DNA of 41,286 nucleotides from Eggerthellaceae bacterium (GTDB taxonomy: Bacteria; Actinomycetota; Coriobacteriia; Coriobacteriales; Eggerthellaceae), in NCBI GenBank assembly GCA_017434045.1, contig JAFRGA010000064.1, positions 1 to 41,286 of the forward strand, written 5' to 3'. This document shows positions 16,317 through 24,023 of this stretch, one piece after another. The notes below the pieces were generated by a model. The model was given only the letters and a program-made list of their open reading frames with translations. It was not told the DNA's origin and did no database searches. A program made the position numbers and the translations under genes. Each line of letters begins with the position of its first letter. Within the stretch, counting starts at the first letter, position 1.

Positions 16317-17060
16317 CTAGATCACGAAAAGCGCCACCGACAAGAACAGGCACACCGAACCCGCAAGCACGACAAGGTGCGACACGAACCACATATACGG
16401 CACCTTGCGCAAAAGGTAGGACACGATGCCCAAGAAGAAGCAGGCAACGGCCGCAACGAGCAGCCACCAGCCAGCGGGAGCCAGCGTTGCGAACAGCGTA
16501 GACGAAAGCGGAAGACCCATTGCCACCATAATCAGGCATAAGGCAATCGGCAACCATTTCGGCCTCGAGAACCAGATTGACTCGATGAGCACGCCGATGA
16601 AAGCAGCTGCCCATTCAAGGCTGCAGAGCGTCAACCCTCCCGCATCGGCCAGGAGCAAGACGCAATAGGGCGTGAAGGCCCCGGCGATGTAGAGGAACAC
16701 GAAATCGTGACCGAGCACCTTGAACACGCGCTTCGGCGTCTCCCCGGGGAGGGCGTGGTACAAAGTGGACATGAGGAACGCAAGCAGCATGGGGACCGCG
16801 AAGACCAGGGCCACCAGAACACGCACGCCGCCACCGTGGAGAACGGCCATGACGATAAGCACGACGAGCGCGGCTATGGACAAAGCAGCGGCAACGCCAT
16901 TGGACACCGCGTTGGCGATGGTCTCGCCAAGCGAACAGGTCTCGAGCGGATCCCCTTTGAAGACGCTCTTGGCAGGGCTCCTGAATTGCGAAGGAGTCCA
17001 TACCGGCATATTGGGAGAATCCGGCTCAAGGCTTGGGTGTAAGAAGTTCTTCGAATTCAT
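16317..17060 (-). CDS. trhA: Hemolysin III / PAQR-family seven-helix membrane protein
   Basis: A 247-residue protein with an N-terminal hydrophilic region of about 38 residues, then seven hydrophobic segments. PAQR/hemolysin III marks: GETIANAVSNGV at the first helix, STLYHALPGETPKRVFKVLGHDFVFLYIAGAFTPYCVLLL (candidate metal-binding His residues), and FVSHLVVLAGSVC near the end. Bacterial members have been tied to membrane-fluidity homeostasis, and hemolysis is not a safe prediction. The start is uncertain: no ribosome site precedes ATG 17060, nine bases after the cydB stop, so translational coupling is likely. Confidence 0.9.
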   Translation of the reverse strand: MNSKNFLHPSLEPDSPNMPVWTPSQFRSPAKSVFKGDPLETCSLGETIANAVSNGVAAALSIAALVVLIVMAVLHGGGVRVLVALVFAVPMLLAFLMSTLYHALPGETPKRVFKVLGHDFVFLYIAGAFTPYCVLLLADAGGLTLCSLEWAAAFIGVLIESIWFSRPKWLPIALCLIMVAMGLPLSSTLFATLAPAGWWLLVAAVACFFLGIVSYLLRKVPYMWFVSHLVVLAGSVCLFLSVALFVI

Positions 17061-17069
17061 GCGTGCACT

Positions 17070-18095
17070 CTAGCTATGGTCCCCCAGGCTCAAACGACCC
17101 CTGAACGTCCGGTAAACGAGCACATGATACATCAGCACGAGCGGTACGCCAATGCAAGCTATGCCCGTCATCCACCCGAGCGCAGTATCGGACGATGCAG
17201 CCGTTGCGATGGTAATCGACGATCCGATGCTGCTCGCCGACGCGACGACGAGATTCGGGAACATGGACGTTGCGAGCAGGAACACGAGGGCGACGGCTGC
17301 CGCTGCCTGCAGCACGAACACGAGCAGGTCCTTCTCACCATCGCGGCCAACCACGATGGATGCGACGAGCATGACGGCGAACAGCGCCGCGCAGGCGAAG
17401 CGCGCTACGACGAGCGAGGGGTCCATGACCGGATGGATGAGGAAATGCCCATACACCGATAGCAGCACGAACAGGACCACCGCCGCCAACTGCCCCACGA
17501 AACGGAACTTGATCGCCCGTTGCCTCAGCTCAGAGTCGAGCGGAGCCTTGAGCGCAACCCACGACGCACCGGCCACGATGAACATGGAAAGCCCGAGGAG
17601 GCCGCACAACAGGGTAAACGGAGTCACAAGCCCGAGCAGGGGGATGCCTACGTAGTTGCCCGCAGCATCCATCGGGATTCCCGCATAGACGTTTCCCACG
17701 GCAACGCCCAACAAGAGGGCAGGCAACAGCGAGCCCACGAAGAAGCAGACATTCCAGATGCGCGCCCATTCGGGGTCCCTGCTTGCGAATTCCACCGAGA
17801 CGGCGCGAAGGATGAGCCCGAACAACACGAGCATGATGGCCAGGTAGAATCCGGAGAAGGTGGTGGCATAGGCGGGTGCGAATGCTGCAAACAACGCACC
17901 TCCCGCCGTGAGCAGCCACACCTCGTTGCCATCCCACACGGGGCCGATGCTGTGGCGCACGAGCTCTTTCTCGTCATCGGTTTTTGCAAGGAACGGGTAC
18001 AGCACGCCGACGCCGAGGTCGAACCCATCCAGAACGAAGTATCCGGCGATCAGCAGGAAGATCAGGAAGAACCACAAGATACCGAGCGCAGTCAT
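17070..18095 (-). CDS. cydB: Cytochrome bd ubiquinol/menaquinol oxidase subunit II
   Basis: Membrane subunit of the cytochrome bd quinol oxidase, which reduces O2 to water with high affinity. ATG 18095 lies one base after the cydA stop, with GAAGGG and GGTGAG upstream; an in-frame upstream start would overlap cydA. The protein is 341 aa with eight to nine hydrophobic segments. Conserved starts: [23 protein letters not shown], and [23 protein letters not shown]-like (here [20 protein letters not shown]). Probably used for oxygen scavenging in an otherwise anaerobic organism. Confidence 0.96.
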   Translation of the reverse strand: [341 protein letters not shown]

Positions 18096-18096
18096 G

Positions 18097-19623
18097 CTAC
18101 TCACCGCCCTTCTGGCCAGCCGCCCCATCTAGGGCAGTTTTGCTCGCGCCAGACGCTTCGGCCGCATCAGCTGCCACGGCCTCCGGCTTCGCCTCGCCCG
18201 TAAGCCGCGAGATGAACGTCGGCATTCCGCCCTCGTCTCCGCCAGATTCGTCGGACAGAAACTCGGGGCCTTCTTTGACGTACTTGCCCGTAAGCCTGAT
18301 CCAGGCCACGAACAGCAGCAGGTACACCGCGAAGAAGAGCACGATGATCAGCAAGAGCTCTGGAGCGGTGACGGATTTCGAGGCCGCCGCCTCCGTGAGC
18401 AAGGCAACGCCATCGGGCCCGGAAGTCGAGGGATACACGACCCATGGCTGGCGACCCAGCTCGGCGGTGAACCAACCCGCCTCGATTGCGATCAGCGGGA
18501 AAATCGGTGCTATGACCAGCAGTTTTTGCAGCCATTTCCAATTGCTGAACTTCTTGGTCGCCAATCCGATGAGAATCAGGACGATGAGCAGCGCCAAAAC
18601 CCCCGATATGGCGACCATGAGGTGGTACATCTGGAAGATGGCGTTGACCGGCATTTCAGCGGGGTTCATGTCACCGTACTTGTCGGTCTCGGAGAGGGAG
18701 TTGAGGCCCGGATACACGGTGTCGAACGTGAAGGTTGCCAGGAAGCTGGTGAATCCCGGCAAGCTCGGCCCGATTACCGTCTGGTTCTGCTCGTCGACAT
18801 AGCCGAAGAAGTACAACGGCGGCACCTCATCAGCGTACTGCCCTTCCATGGCGGCGAGCTTCGTGGGCTGCTCCTGCCAAACGCCTACGGCCGTGGAGTG
18901 CGCTGAGACGAACAGCGCGCAGGTCCCGACGATGAGGACGACCAGGCCCGTCTTGAGCGTCTTCTGCGCGAAATCGACGTTCTTTTCCTTGATGTGATGA
19001 TACGCTGCCACCGCAACGGCCACGAGCCCGCCCATCACCAGGGCGGCTGTTATCACGTGGAAGTAACGCAGGCCCGTCGTGGGATTGAACGCCGCCCCCA
19101 GGAAGTCGGTGAGCACGGCCTTCGAACCGTCAGCCACCAACTCGGCGCCGGCGGGCGTCTGCATCCACGAGTTCGCGATGAGAATCCACAGCGCCGAAAG
19201 ACATGAGCCGCCCCACACGAGCCAGGAGGATACGCAATAGAACCTCGGCGAGACCTTGTCGCGCCCAAAGAGCAAAACCCCGAGGAAAACCGACTCGAGG
19301 AAGAACGCGAACAGCGCCTCTGCTGCCAACGGCGCTCCGAAGATGTCGCCGACGAACCGCGAGTAGTCTGCCCAGTTGGTGCCAAACGAGAACTCCATCG
19401 TGATGCCGGAGGCCACGCCGATGGCGAACGTGGTGGTAAAGATCTTCAACCAGAAGCGGGCTGCTGCACCATCCTCCGGTTTTCCCGAACGGAAATGGCG
19501 CGTTTCCGCGATGGCCGTTATGAGGCCGAGGCCTATGGAAAGCGGTACGAACACGAAGTGAAAGGCCACCGTGAGCGTGAACTGCAATCGCGCGAGAAAC
19601 ACGACGTCACCGAACACATCCAT
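18097..19623 (-). CDS. cydA: Cytochrome bd oxidase subunit I
   Basis: The heme-carrying subunit, 508 aa. Heme ligands visible: His22 in VAFHFVFVPLSIG, His189 in LRYFHVITAAL, and a Met in QMYHLMVAISG. The quinol-binding Q loop is short, with KLAAMEG (conserved Lys and Glu), and GWFTAELGRQPWVVY is intact. The C-terminal 50 residues are an Ala/Glu/Gly-rich hydrophilic tail not needed for function in the family. The start ATG has GGAAGGGAG nine bases upstream. cydDC (transporter needed for bd assembly) is not in the window. Repeat island 3 lies directly upstream. Confidence 0.97.
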   Translation of the reverse strand: MDVFGDVVFLARLQFTLTVAFHFVFVPLSIGLGLITAIAETRHFRSGKPEDGAAARFWLKIFTTTFAIGVASGITMEFSFGTNWADYSRFVGDIFGAPLAAEALFAFFLESVFLGVLLFGRDKVSPRFYCVSSWLVWGGSCLSALWILIANSWMQTPAGAELVADGSKAVLTDFLGAAFNPTTGLRYFHVITAALVMGGLVAVAVAAYHHIKEKNVDFAQKTLKTGLVVLIVGTCALFVSAHSTAVGVWQEQPTKLAAMEGQYADEVPPLYFFGYVDEQNQTVIGPSLPGFTSFLATFTFDTVYPGLNSLSETDKYGDMNPAEMPVNAIFQMYHLMVAISGVLALLIVLILIGLATKKFSNWKWLQKLLVIAPIFPLIAIEAGWFTAELGRQPWVVYPSTSGPDGVALLTEAAASKSVTAPELLLIIVLFFAVYLLLFVAWIRLTGKYVKEGPEFLSDESGGDEGGMPTFISRLTGEAKPEAVAADAAEASGASKTALDGAAGQKGGE

Positions 19624-19892
19624 CGCATGCTCCCTTCCAACAAACAGGGGTATCTACCAGGTTGCTACATAATACCACCACAATTATCCCTTGACTATTG
19701 CCGATGACCGACAAAGTAAAAGGCGACCGGTTGGCATTACTGTCAAAACCCGATGCAAACCCCGGGCCTTGCATCAAGCTTTCGTTTCCAGCAGCCCGTC
19801 CGCCCGAAGGGGTTCATCTGCAGCGTCCCTGGCGGGCTTGTCGGTGCGCGAATCACGGTCCAGCCAGCCAGCAGCCCTCTCCTCGCCTGCGC

Positions 19893-19961
19893 GGGCTAAC
19901 CGCTCGTCGCTACGGCGCGGCAGCACAGGAATTGTCCGGGGGAAAGCTAAAGCTTTCCCCC
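19893..19961 (+). repeat. Repeat family C fragment (island 3)
   Basis: From GGGCTAACCGCTCG to the hairpin GGGGGAAAGCT/AGCTTTCCCCC (19938-19961). The flank matches the outer part of the family C copy at 11902-11969 in opposite orientation. The hairpin is shared with the adjoining family A copy, so the junction of the two families lies exactly at the hairpin. Confidence 0.75.
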
Positions 19962-20110
19962 GTGCATTCTTCCAGGACTATTTCCCGAATGCGCGTAGCG
20001 CAGTCGGGAACCCCGAGGCGCACTGCCAGGTAGTCGCTCTGGACGCCGCCTTCGTTTGCGCGGTTGGGGCGCGGAGAAAGCGCGAAGAGGGCCGAATGCA
20101 GGCCGGGCGG
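19938..20110 (-). repeat. Repeat family A, copy 3 (island 3)
   Basis: Reverse-orientation match to 3158-3330: on the minus strand it reads CCGCCCGGCCTGCATTCGGC, then CGCGCCCCAACCGCGCAAAC, GACTGCGCTACGCGCATTCG and GGAAGAATGCACGGGGGAAA. The second hairpin of the family A core is missing here because the copy switches to family C sequence. The stretch 19624-20348 carries no supported gene. Confidence 0.8.
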
Positions 20111-20160
20111 ACGGACCTGCCGAAAGCGCCGAAAGACCTGGCAGGGTATCCCCCTTTCCT

Positions 20161-20271
20161 GGTCGCACGGCTGAAGGGGTGAGCCGCTTCCGAAGGCGGG
20201 CAGCGATGCGGCGTGCAGGAGAAGCCATTACCGCCGGAGGGCTGTAGGCGAACCCCTTCGGCCGGGCGACC
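20161..20271 (+). repeat. Repeat family B, copy 2 (island 3)
   Basis: 111 bp. The left end GGTCGCACGGCTGAAGGGGT pairs with the right end ACCCCTTCGGCCGGGCGACC (18 of 20 positions). The interior AGCCGCTTCCGAAGGCGGG and ATTACCGCCGGAGGGCTGT is shared with copies 1 and 3. Confidence 0.8.
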
Positions 20272-20348
20272 CGCTGAAATCGCCGAATGCGGGCCGGGCG
20301 GGCGAGCCGCCGTAAGAACCTGACGCGAAGCCGGGGTCTGTCGGATTC

Positions 20349-22346
20349 CTAGAACGTGTACGGGTTGAACCCGTTGCACGCCATAACATACCAAGCTGTC
20401 GGCGCTACGTGAGGATCGGTGTTGTAGGTCCAGGGGGTGCCATCGGACAAGTCGATGCCCGTCGTGAGGCCGGGTATGGTGGCGGCAGGGAGCAACCCAC
20501 CCTCCAGCTGCACCGCCTCTAGCGCGCCAAGCGCAGCGGAGGCCTTATCCCGCTCCCCACGTTGCAAGTGCATGAGCGCCGTGAAGGCGGTTCCCTCGCA
20601 CCAGTAGCCTTTGTCGTCGCAAACATGGAAGCGGTAACCGCCCTCGTCGGTCCGCATGGCATCTAGCTGGGAGAGCGCTTGCCCGTAAGGCTCGAAGCCC
20701 TCGCCGAGCGCGAGCGCCGACCACACCTGGGCATCGAGCACGACATTCCCCTTTTCGGGCGTGATACCGTCAGATTTCGTGCCTGTCAGGAACAAACCCG
20801 CATCTGCGTCGTACATCGACTCCACGAATCGACGGGCGCTCTCCGATGCCTGCTCGTAACGCGCGTCACCCGTGAGCTTGAACAGCTCGGCAAACGCCGC
20901 GTAGGCGTCGATGTTGTGCTCGGTCGACTTGTACGTGAGCGCAGTTGCGCCCGAGGGCCCGTTTTCCGGCCAGCCTTCGTATCCCGCCGTGAATCCATCC
21001 CTTCCGTCCGAGCATTCGTCGTTCACCCAGTCCATCAGCTTCTGGGCGCAAGACAGGTAGCGCTTGGAGCGCTCGGCATCGAAGTCGCCCGTTTGGCCGT
21101 CTTGGCTCCTCGCTGCATACTGCAGGAGCGCGAGCGCCGCGTACGACGTGTTGCCCACATTGGCCCCCACCTGATAGGAGTCCTCGTACCACGCACCGGC
21201 TTGAGCGTCGTACCATCCGGGAAGCTTGGCGCCCGAACCCCAGCCTGGCGCAGGCGAGATATCCCCCGACGCATACGCATTGCGAATACGCCCTGGTTTA
21301 TACCGGTCGTTCTCGACGGCATAGCACAGTGCGTCGAACAACTCTTCAGCTTGCCGGTTCATGCCCTCAGACAGAAACGCCATGGCCGCGAGCGCGTTAT
21401 CGTAGGTGAACGCGGCATTGGCGATTTCCACGGTGCCGGTGTCGTACGAGCGCATCATCATGGGAGCTGCCTGAGCCGATTCGACCGCGCCGACGAAGCG
21501 GATGTCATCTAGATAGAACACGGCATCTTCGCCGCCGGGGGTTTTCGAATCCAGATACAGATGGTGATTCTCGGAATCGTCCATGGCATAGCCGAATCCG
21601 TTGGCGATGCAGGTCAGGTCTGCGCCATCCAGCGGTATGGAGTACTCCTTCCACTCCTTCTCGAGCCGTACGTTGCGCAGGTTGATCGAAGCGTTGGAAT
21701 CGGCCGCCGTGCTCTTCGGATGGACGAGCTGACCCGACGTCCAGTCGAACCCGAGCGTGAAGAAGTCAACGATTTCCCCGCCCTTCTCGCCGCGCGCCCA
21801 GAAACGCAACTCAACCGCACCCGTCAGGTCCATGCCCGCGCCGATTGCAGCGCTGTCGTTGATGACCGGCTCGGTCTTGCCTTCGGGCACGTACCCGTTC
21901 AAGAACATCCAACCGCCCCAATCCCGCATCGATACGTTTTGCGAGCAGCGGATGCAGCTCGAGCCCGAATGCGGGTTGTCGCCGCAGTCTTCATCCATAG
22001 CGCGAATGGCCTCGGGGTACTTGCCCGCCATTCTCGAACGCTGCGTGAAATGGTTCTCGGAATCGCCGTAATCCCGATAGACGTACACGCACTCCCGCAT
22101 GCCGTCGAGGCGGTTGGCAAGCGCGTTCGCCGCAGCTGATTTCGCATCTTCGTATACCGCCGATTGCGACAGGTCGGAAGCGGCAAGTGATGTCGGGCCC
22201 TCCCCTGCGCAACCCCCAAGCAGGACGCATCCCAAAACCGCGATCGCAACGATCAGCCACTGAAAAACTTCGATGTGAGCACGACCTTCCAGAGCATTCC
22301 CGACGATAGCAGTCTCGCTGGCCGCACGTGCCGTTTTCCGTCTCAT
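20349..22346 (-). CDS. Large lipoprotein, glycoside-hydrolase-like (alpha/alpha barrel) with carbohydrate-binding-like domain
   Basis: I place the start at ATG 22346 (GGGGGAGG just upstream); the open frame runs further but into the preceding gene. The protein is 665 aa. Residues about 26-46 form a lipoprotein signal ending in VLLGGCAGEG, so it should be anchored outside the membrane. Residues about 120-290 look like a jelly-roll binding domain (VELRFWARGEKGG... YLDDIRFVGAV, as in CBM-type domains). Residues about 310-665 have repeated helical hairpins typical of six-hairpin glycosidase folds (FTYDNALAAMAFLSEG, NTSYAALALLQYA, STEHNIDAYAAFAELFKLTGD, YWCEGTAFTALMHLQRGE, APTAWYVMACNGFNPY). The substrate and catalytic acids are not identified. 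It follows the orphan 220-aa gene by 62 bases. Confidence 0.8.
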   Translation of the reverse strand: MRRKTARAASETAIVGNALEGRAHIEVFQWLIVAIAVLGCVLLGGCAGEGPTSLAASDLSQSAVYEDAKSAAANALANRLDGMRECVYVYRDYGDSENHFTQRSRMAGKYPEAIRAMDEDCGDNPHSGSSCIRCSQNVSMRDWGGWMFLNGYVPEGKTEPVINDSAAIGAGMDLTGAVELRFWARGEKGGEIVDFFTLGFDWTSGQLVHPKSTAADSNASINLRNVRLEKEWKEYSIPLDGADLTCIANGFGYAMDDSENHHLYLDSKTPGGEDAVFYLDDIRFVGAVESAQAAPMMMRSYDTGTVEIANAAFTYDNALAAMAFLSEGMNRQAEELFDALCYAVENDRYKPGRIRNAYASGDISPAPGWGSGAKLPGWYDAQAGAWYEDSYQVGANVGNTSYAALALLQYAARSQDGQTGDFDAERSKRYLSCAQKLMDWVNDECSDGRDGFTAGYEGWPENGPSGATALTYKSTEHNIDAYAAFAELFKLTGDARYEQASESARRFVESMYDADAGLFLTGTKSDGITPEKGNVVLDAQVWSALALGEGFEPYGQALSQLDAMRTDEGGYRFHVCDDKGYWCEGTAFTALMHLQRGERDKASAALGALEAVQLEGGLLPAATIPGLTTGIDLSDGTPWTYNTDPHVAPTAWYVMACNGFNPYTF

Positions 22347-22408
22347 GGCCTCCCCCGTTCGCGTATCCGGTTGACTGTTTCGCGGAAACCCCGATGCTTC
22401 ACAGCACG

Positions 22409-23071
22409 TTATGCGGAGGCTTCGTGCCAGATGCTTTCCGTCATAACCGAGTCGGGGCCGCCGTCGTACCAGCCGTAAATCAAGTCGACTGCGTCTGCGA
22501 GTGCACCCTCGTCGTTCATGGGCACGATGATATGCCTCCGGCCCGACCTGTTCTTCCAGCGCTGCGGCACCGAGGCAAACCCGTAGCTGTAATAGCCGGT
22601 AAAGTAATGCTTGCCATCGTAGGCGCAAGGCTCGAAGGCGTTCCCAATGCCGAGCTCGTCCAGATAGGTGCACAGGTAATCGCAGTGCAGGTTCCTGCGC
22701 TTGTTTCCCATCAGGAACGACGACCCCCAACCGCCGCCCTTGCTCGAGCCCCGATCATCACGCCATGCGCGTTCGTATGCCTCTGCACGGTAGCGCGCAG
22801 CATAGCTGCACCATTCCTTCAACGTTGTACGGTTTGGCAAGAGGACCACGGGTGAGTTCTCGCTATCCACCTCGCGCCCCTCGCATAGGGGATACCCGTC
22901 CGCATGCATGTTGACCAAGTTCACCGGCGCCAGATACGCCGAAGACGTCGGGCCGAGGGCGTTCACCGCAACCAAGGTAGACCCGACGAGCCCCTGATCG
23001 AAGAAGAACTCCTTTGGGTAGAACTGGAAGACATCGCGGTCCCCCCATTCCCCTGGCGTGTCCATGTGCAT
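22409..23071 (-). CDS. Unrecognised 220-residue protein
   Basis: I do not recognise this family. There is no signal peptide and no membrane segment. The sequence is rich in Tyr, Trp, Asp and Gly (MHMDTPGEWGDRDVFQFYPK; GYYSYGFASVPQRWKN), with six or so Cys residues spread through it. Codon choice is ordinary for the window. AAGGAGG lies eight bases before the ATG. It sits 29 bases after the ArsR gene and 62 before the lipoprotein, so the three are probably one operon. Its likely status is a soluble or surface protein used together with the lipoprotein; this is inference from position only. Confidence 0.8.
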   Translation of the reverse strand: MHMDTPGEWGDRDVFQFYPKEFFFDQGLVGSTLVAVNALGPTSSAYLAPVNLVNMHADGYPLCEGREVDSENSPVVLLPNRTTLKEWCSYAARYRAEAYERAWRDDRGSSKGGGWGSSFLMGNKRRNLHCDYLCTYLDELGIGNAFEPCAYDGKHYFTGYYSYGFASVPQRWKNRSGRRHIIVPMNDEGALADAVDLIYGWYDGGPDSVMTESIWHEASA

Positions 23072-23100
23072 ACCAGACGCCTCCTTGCGCGTAAAGCGCT

Positions 23101-23436
23101 TTACTCGCAGACGTGATTCATCCCTTGCGCGATCATAGTGTACACATGGTCATCGGCCAGGGAATAGAGCACGTTCTTCCCGTCGCGCTGGAATTTGACC
23201 AGCCGAGCCGTCTTCAAGATTCTCAGCTGATGGGAAACGGCGCTTTGGGTGGCGCCGATGGTGTCGGCTATGTCGGCAACGCGCCGCTCGCCCGACATCA
23301 GCGAATACAGTATCTTTATGCGGGTCGTATCGGAGAACACCTTGAACAAATCGGCCAGATCGTAAAGGATCTCCTCGTCGGGCATAGCGTCCTCGAAAGC
23401 CATGCGGGCTTCCATATCCATATGTTCGTGCGTCAT
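23101..23436 (-). CDS. ArsR/SmtB-family zinc-responsive repressor
   Basis: A 111-residue winged-helix repressor. ATG 23436 is chosen because GGAG is five bases upstream; the frame extends to a TTG at 23487 without a site. The DNA-recognition helix is TQSAVSHQLRILKTARLV (about 63-80), followed by the FQRDGKNVLYSL wing. The C-terminal helix carries Asp95, His97, His108 and Glu111, the exact spacing of the alpha-5 zinc site of SmtB (Asp104, His106, His117, Glu120). The arsenic-type CxCxxC of alpha-3 is absent (ERRVADI instead). A short His-containing N terminus (MTHEHMD) is present. It leads a probable operon with the orphan protein and the lipoprotein; no metal transporter is adjacent. Confidence 0.92.
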   Translation of the reverse strand: MTHEHMDMEARMAFEDAMPDEEILYDLADLFKVFSDTTRIKILYSLMSGERRVADIADTIGATQSAVSHQLRILKTARLVKFQRDGKNVLYSLADDHVYTMIAQGMNHVCE

Positions 23437-23598
23437 AGCGTCTCCCACCGAACGGCGCGCCCTGCTGGAAAGCCGGGCATTCTCCAATGCATTATCTTAG
23501 CCTGTCAGTTTAGCGTAAAAGCGCCTCGGACATGAACGCGCCGAGAAGCAGCCCTCCTTCCGGTTGTTGCTATTCACGTTGATCCCGAACCAATCTGC

Positions 23599-23698
23599 CC
23601 TGTTCAGCGGCGGGGCGCTAAGCCTACAGCTGCTCGCGTTTTGGAATAATAGAAGTTTGTAGCTGCGCAAGCGGCTACGCACCCCGCCGCTGACCAGG
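23599..23698. repeat. 100-bp imperfect palindromic element
   Basis: The left arm CCTGTTCAGCGGCGGGGCG pairs with the right arm CGCACCCCGCCGCTGACCAGG, and pairing continues imperfectly inward (AGCTGCTCGCG with AGCTGCGCAAGC) around an AT-rich centre. No open frame is inside. It may be a MITE-like element or a strong structural barrier. The stretch 23437-24023 carries only this and the next element. Confidence 0.6.
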
Positions 23699-23715
23699 AC
23701 TGCTTGGCCATGAAT

Positions 23716-23850
23716 CAATGTCGTTCAGTTAAGCGGGCCAGGGTGAGGGGTGAGCGCGATTCCGCAGCCACTGTATTAAAACAATCTCATGTTAGCCGAG
23801 GACAAGCGCGAATCCCCTCATCCTGGCCCGCTTAACTGAACGACATTGGG
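23716..23850. mobile_element. MITE-like 135-bp element with 35-bp inverted ends and 7-bp flanking repeat
   Basis: The left end (23716-23750, beginning CAATGTCGTTCAGTTAAGCG) and the right end (23814-23848) are inverted repeats with one mismatch in 35. The exact sequence CATGAAT flanks both sides (23709-23715 and 23851-23857), which fits a target duplication. The interior of about 63 bp has no coding capacity and is AT-rich in the middle. Non-autonomous element; no transposase is in the window. Confidence 0.75.
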
Positions 23851-23984
23851 CATGAATAACTTCCGGCAATTTCCGACATACCCAGCAACCTAGCAGGAGG
23901 CAGCCCCCAAACCCGCCAACGGCAATCTCCCGAACCATGCTCTCCACGCGCGACAAGGCTCGGATAGTCGGCGGTTCAATCCTG

Positions 23985-23990
23985 TACAAT
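23985..23990 (+). promoter_or_regulatory. Possible -10 box of the fprA gene
   Basis: TACAAT, 33 bases before the fprA ATG. No good -35 is seen at the proper distance, so this is weak. Confidence 0.25.
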
Positions 23991-24023
23991 GGGTCTCGGC
24001 CAAACCAAGGAAAGGATGTCAGG

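Noticed and set aside
22346..22730. Longer N terminus for the glycosidase-like lipoprotein
   Set aside because: It would overlap the 220-aa gene, is Arg/Leu-rich without a signal, and would bury the lipoprotein signal about 130 residues inside the protein.
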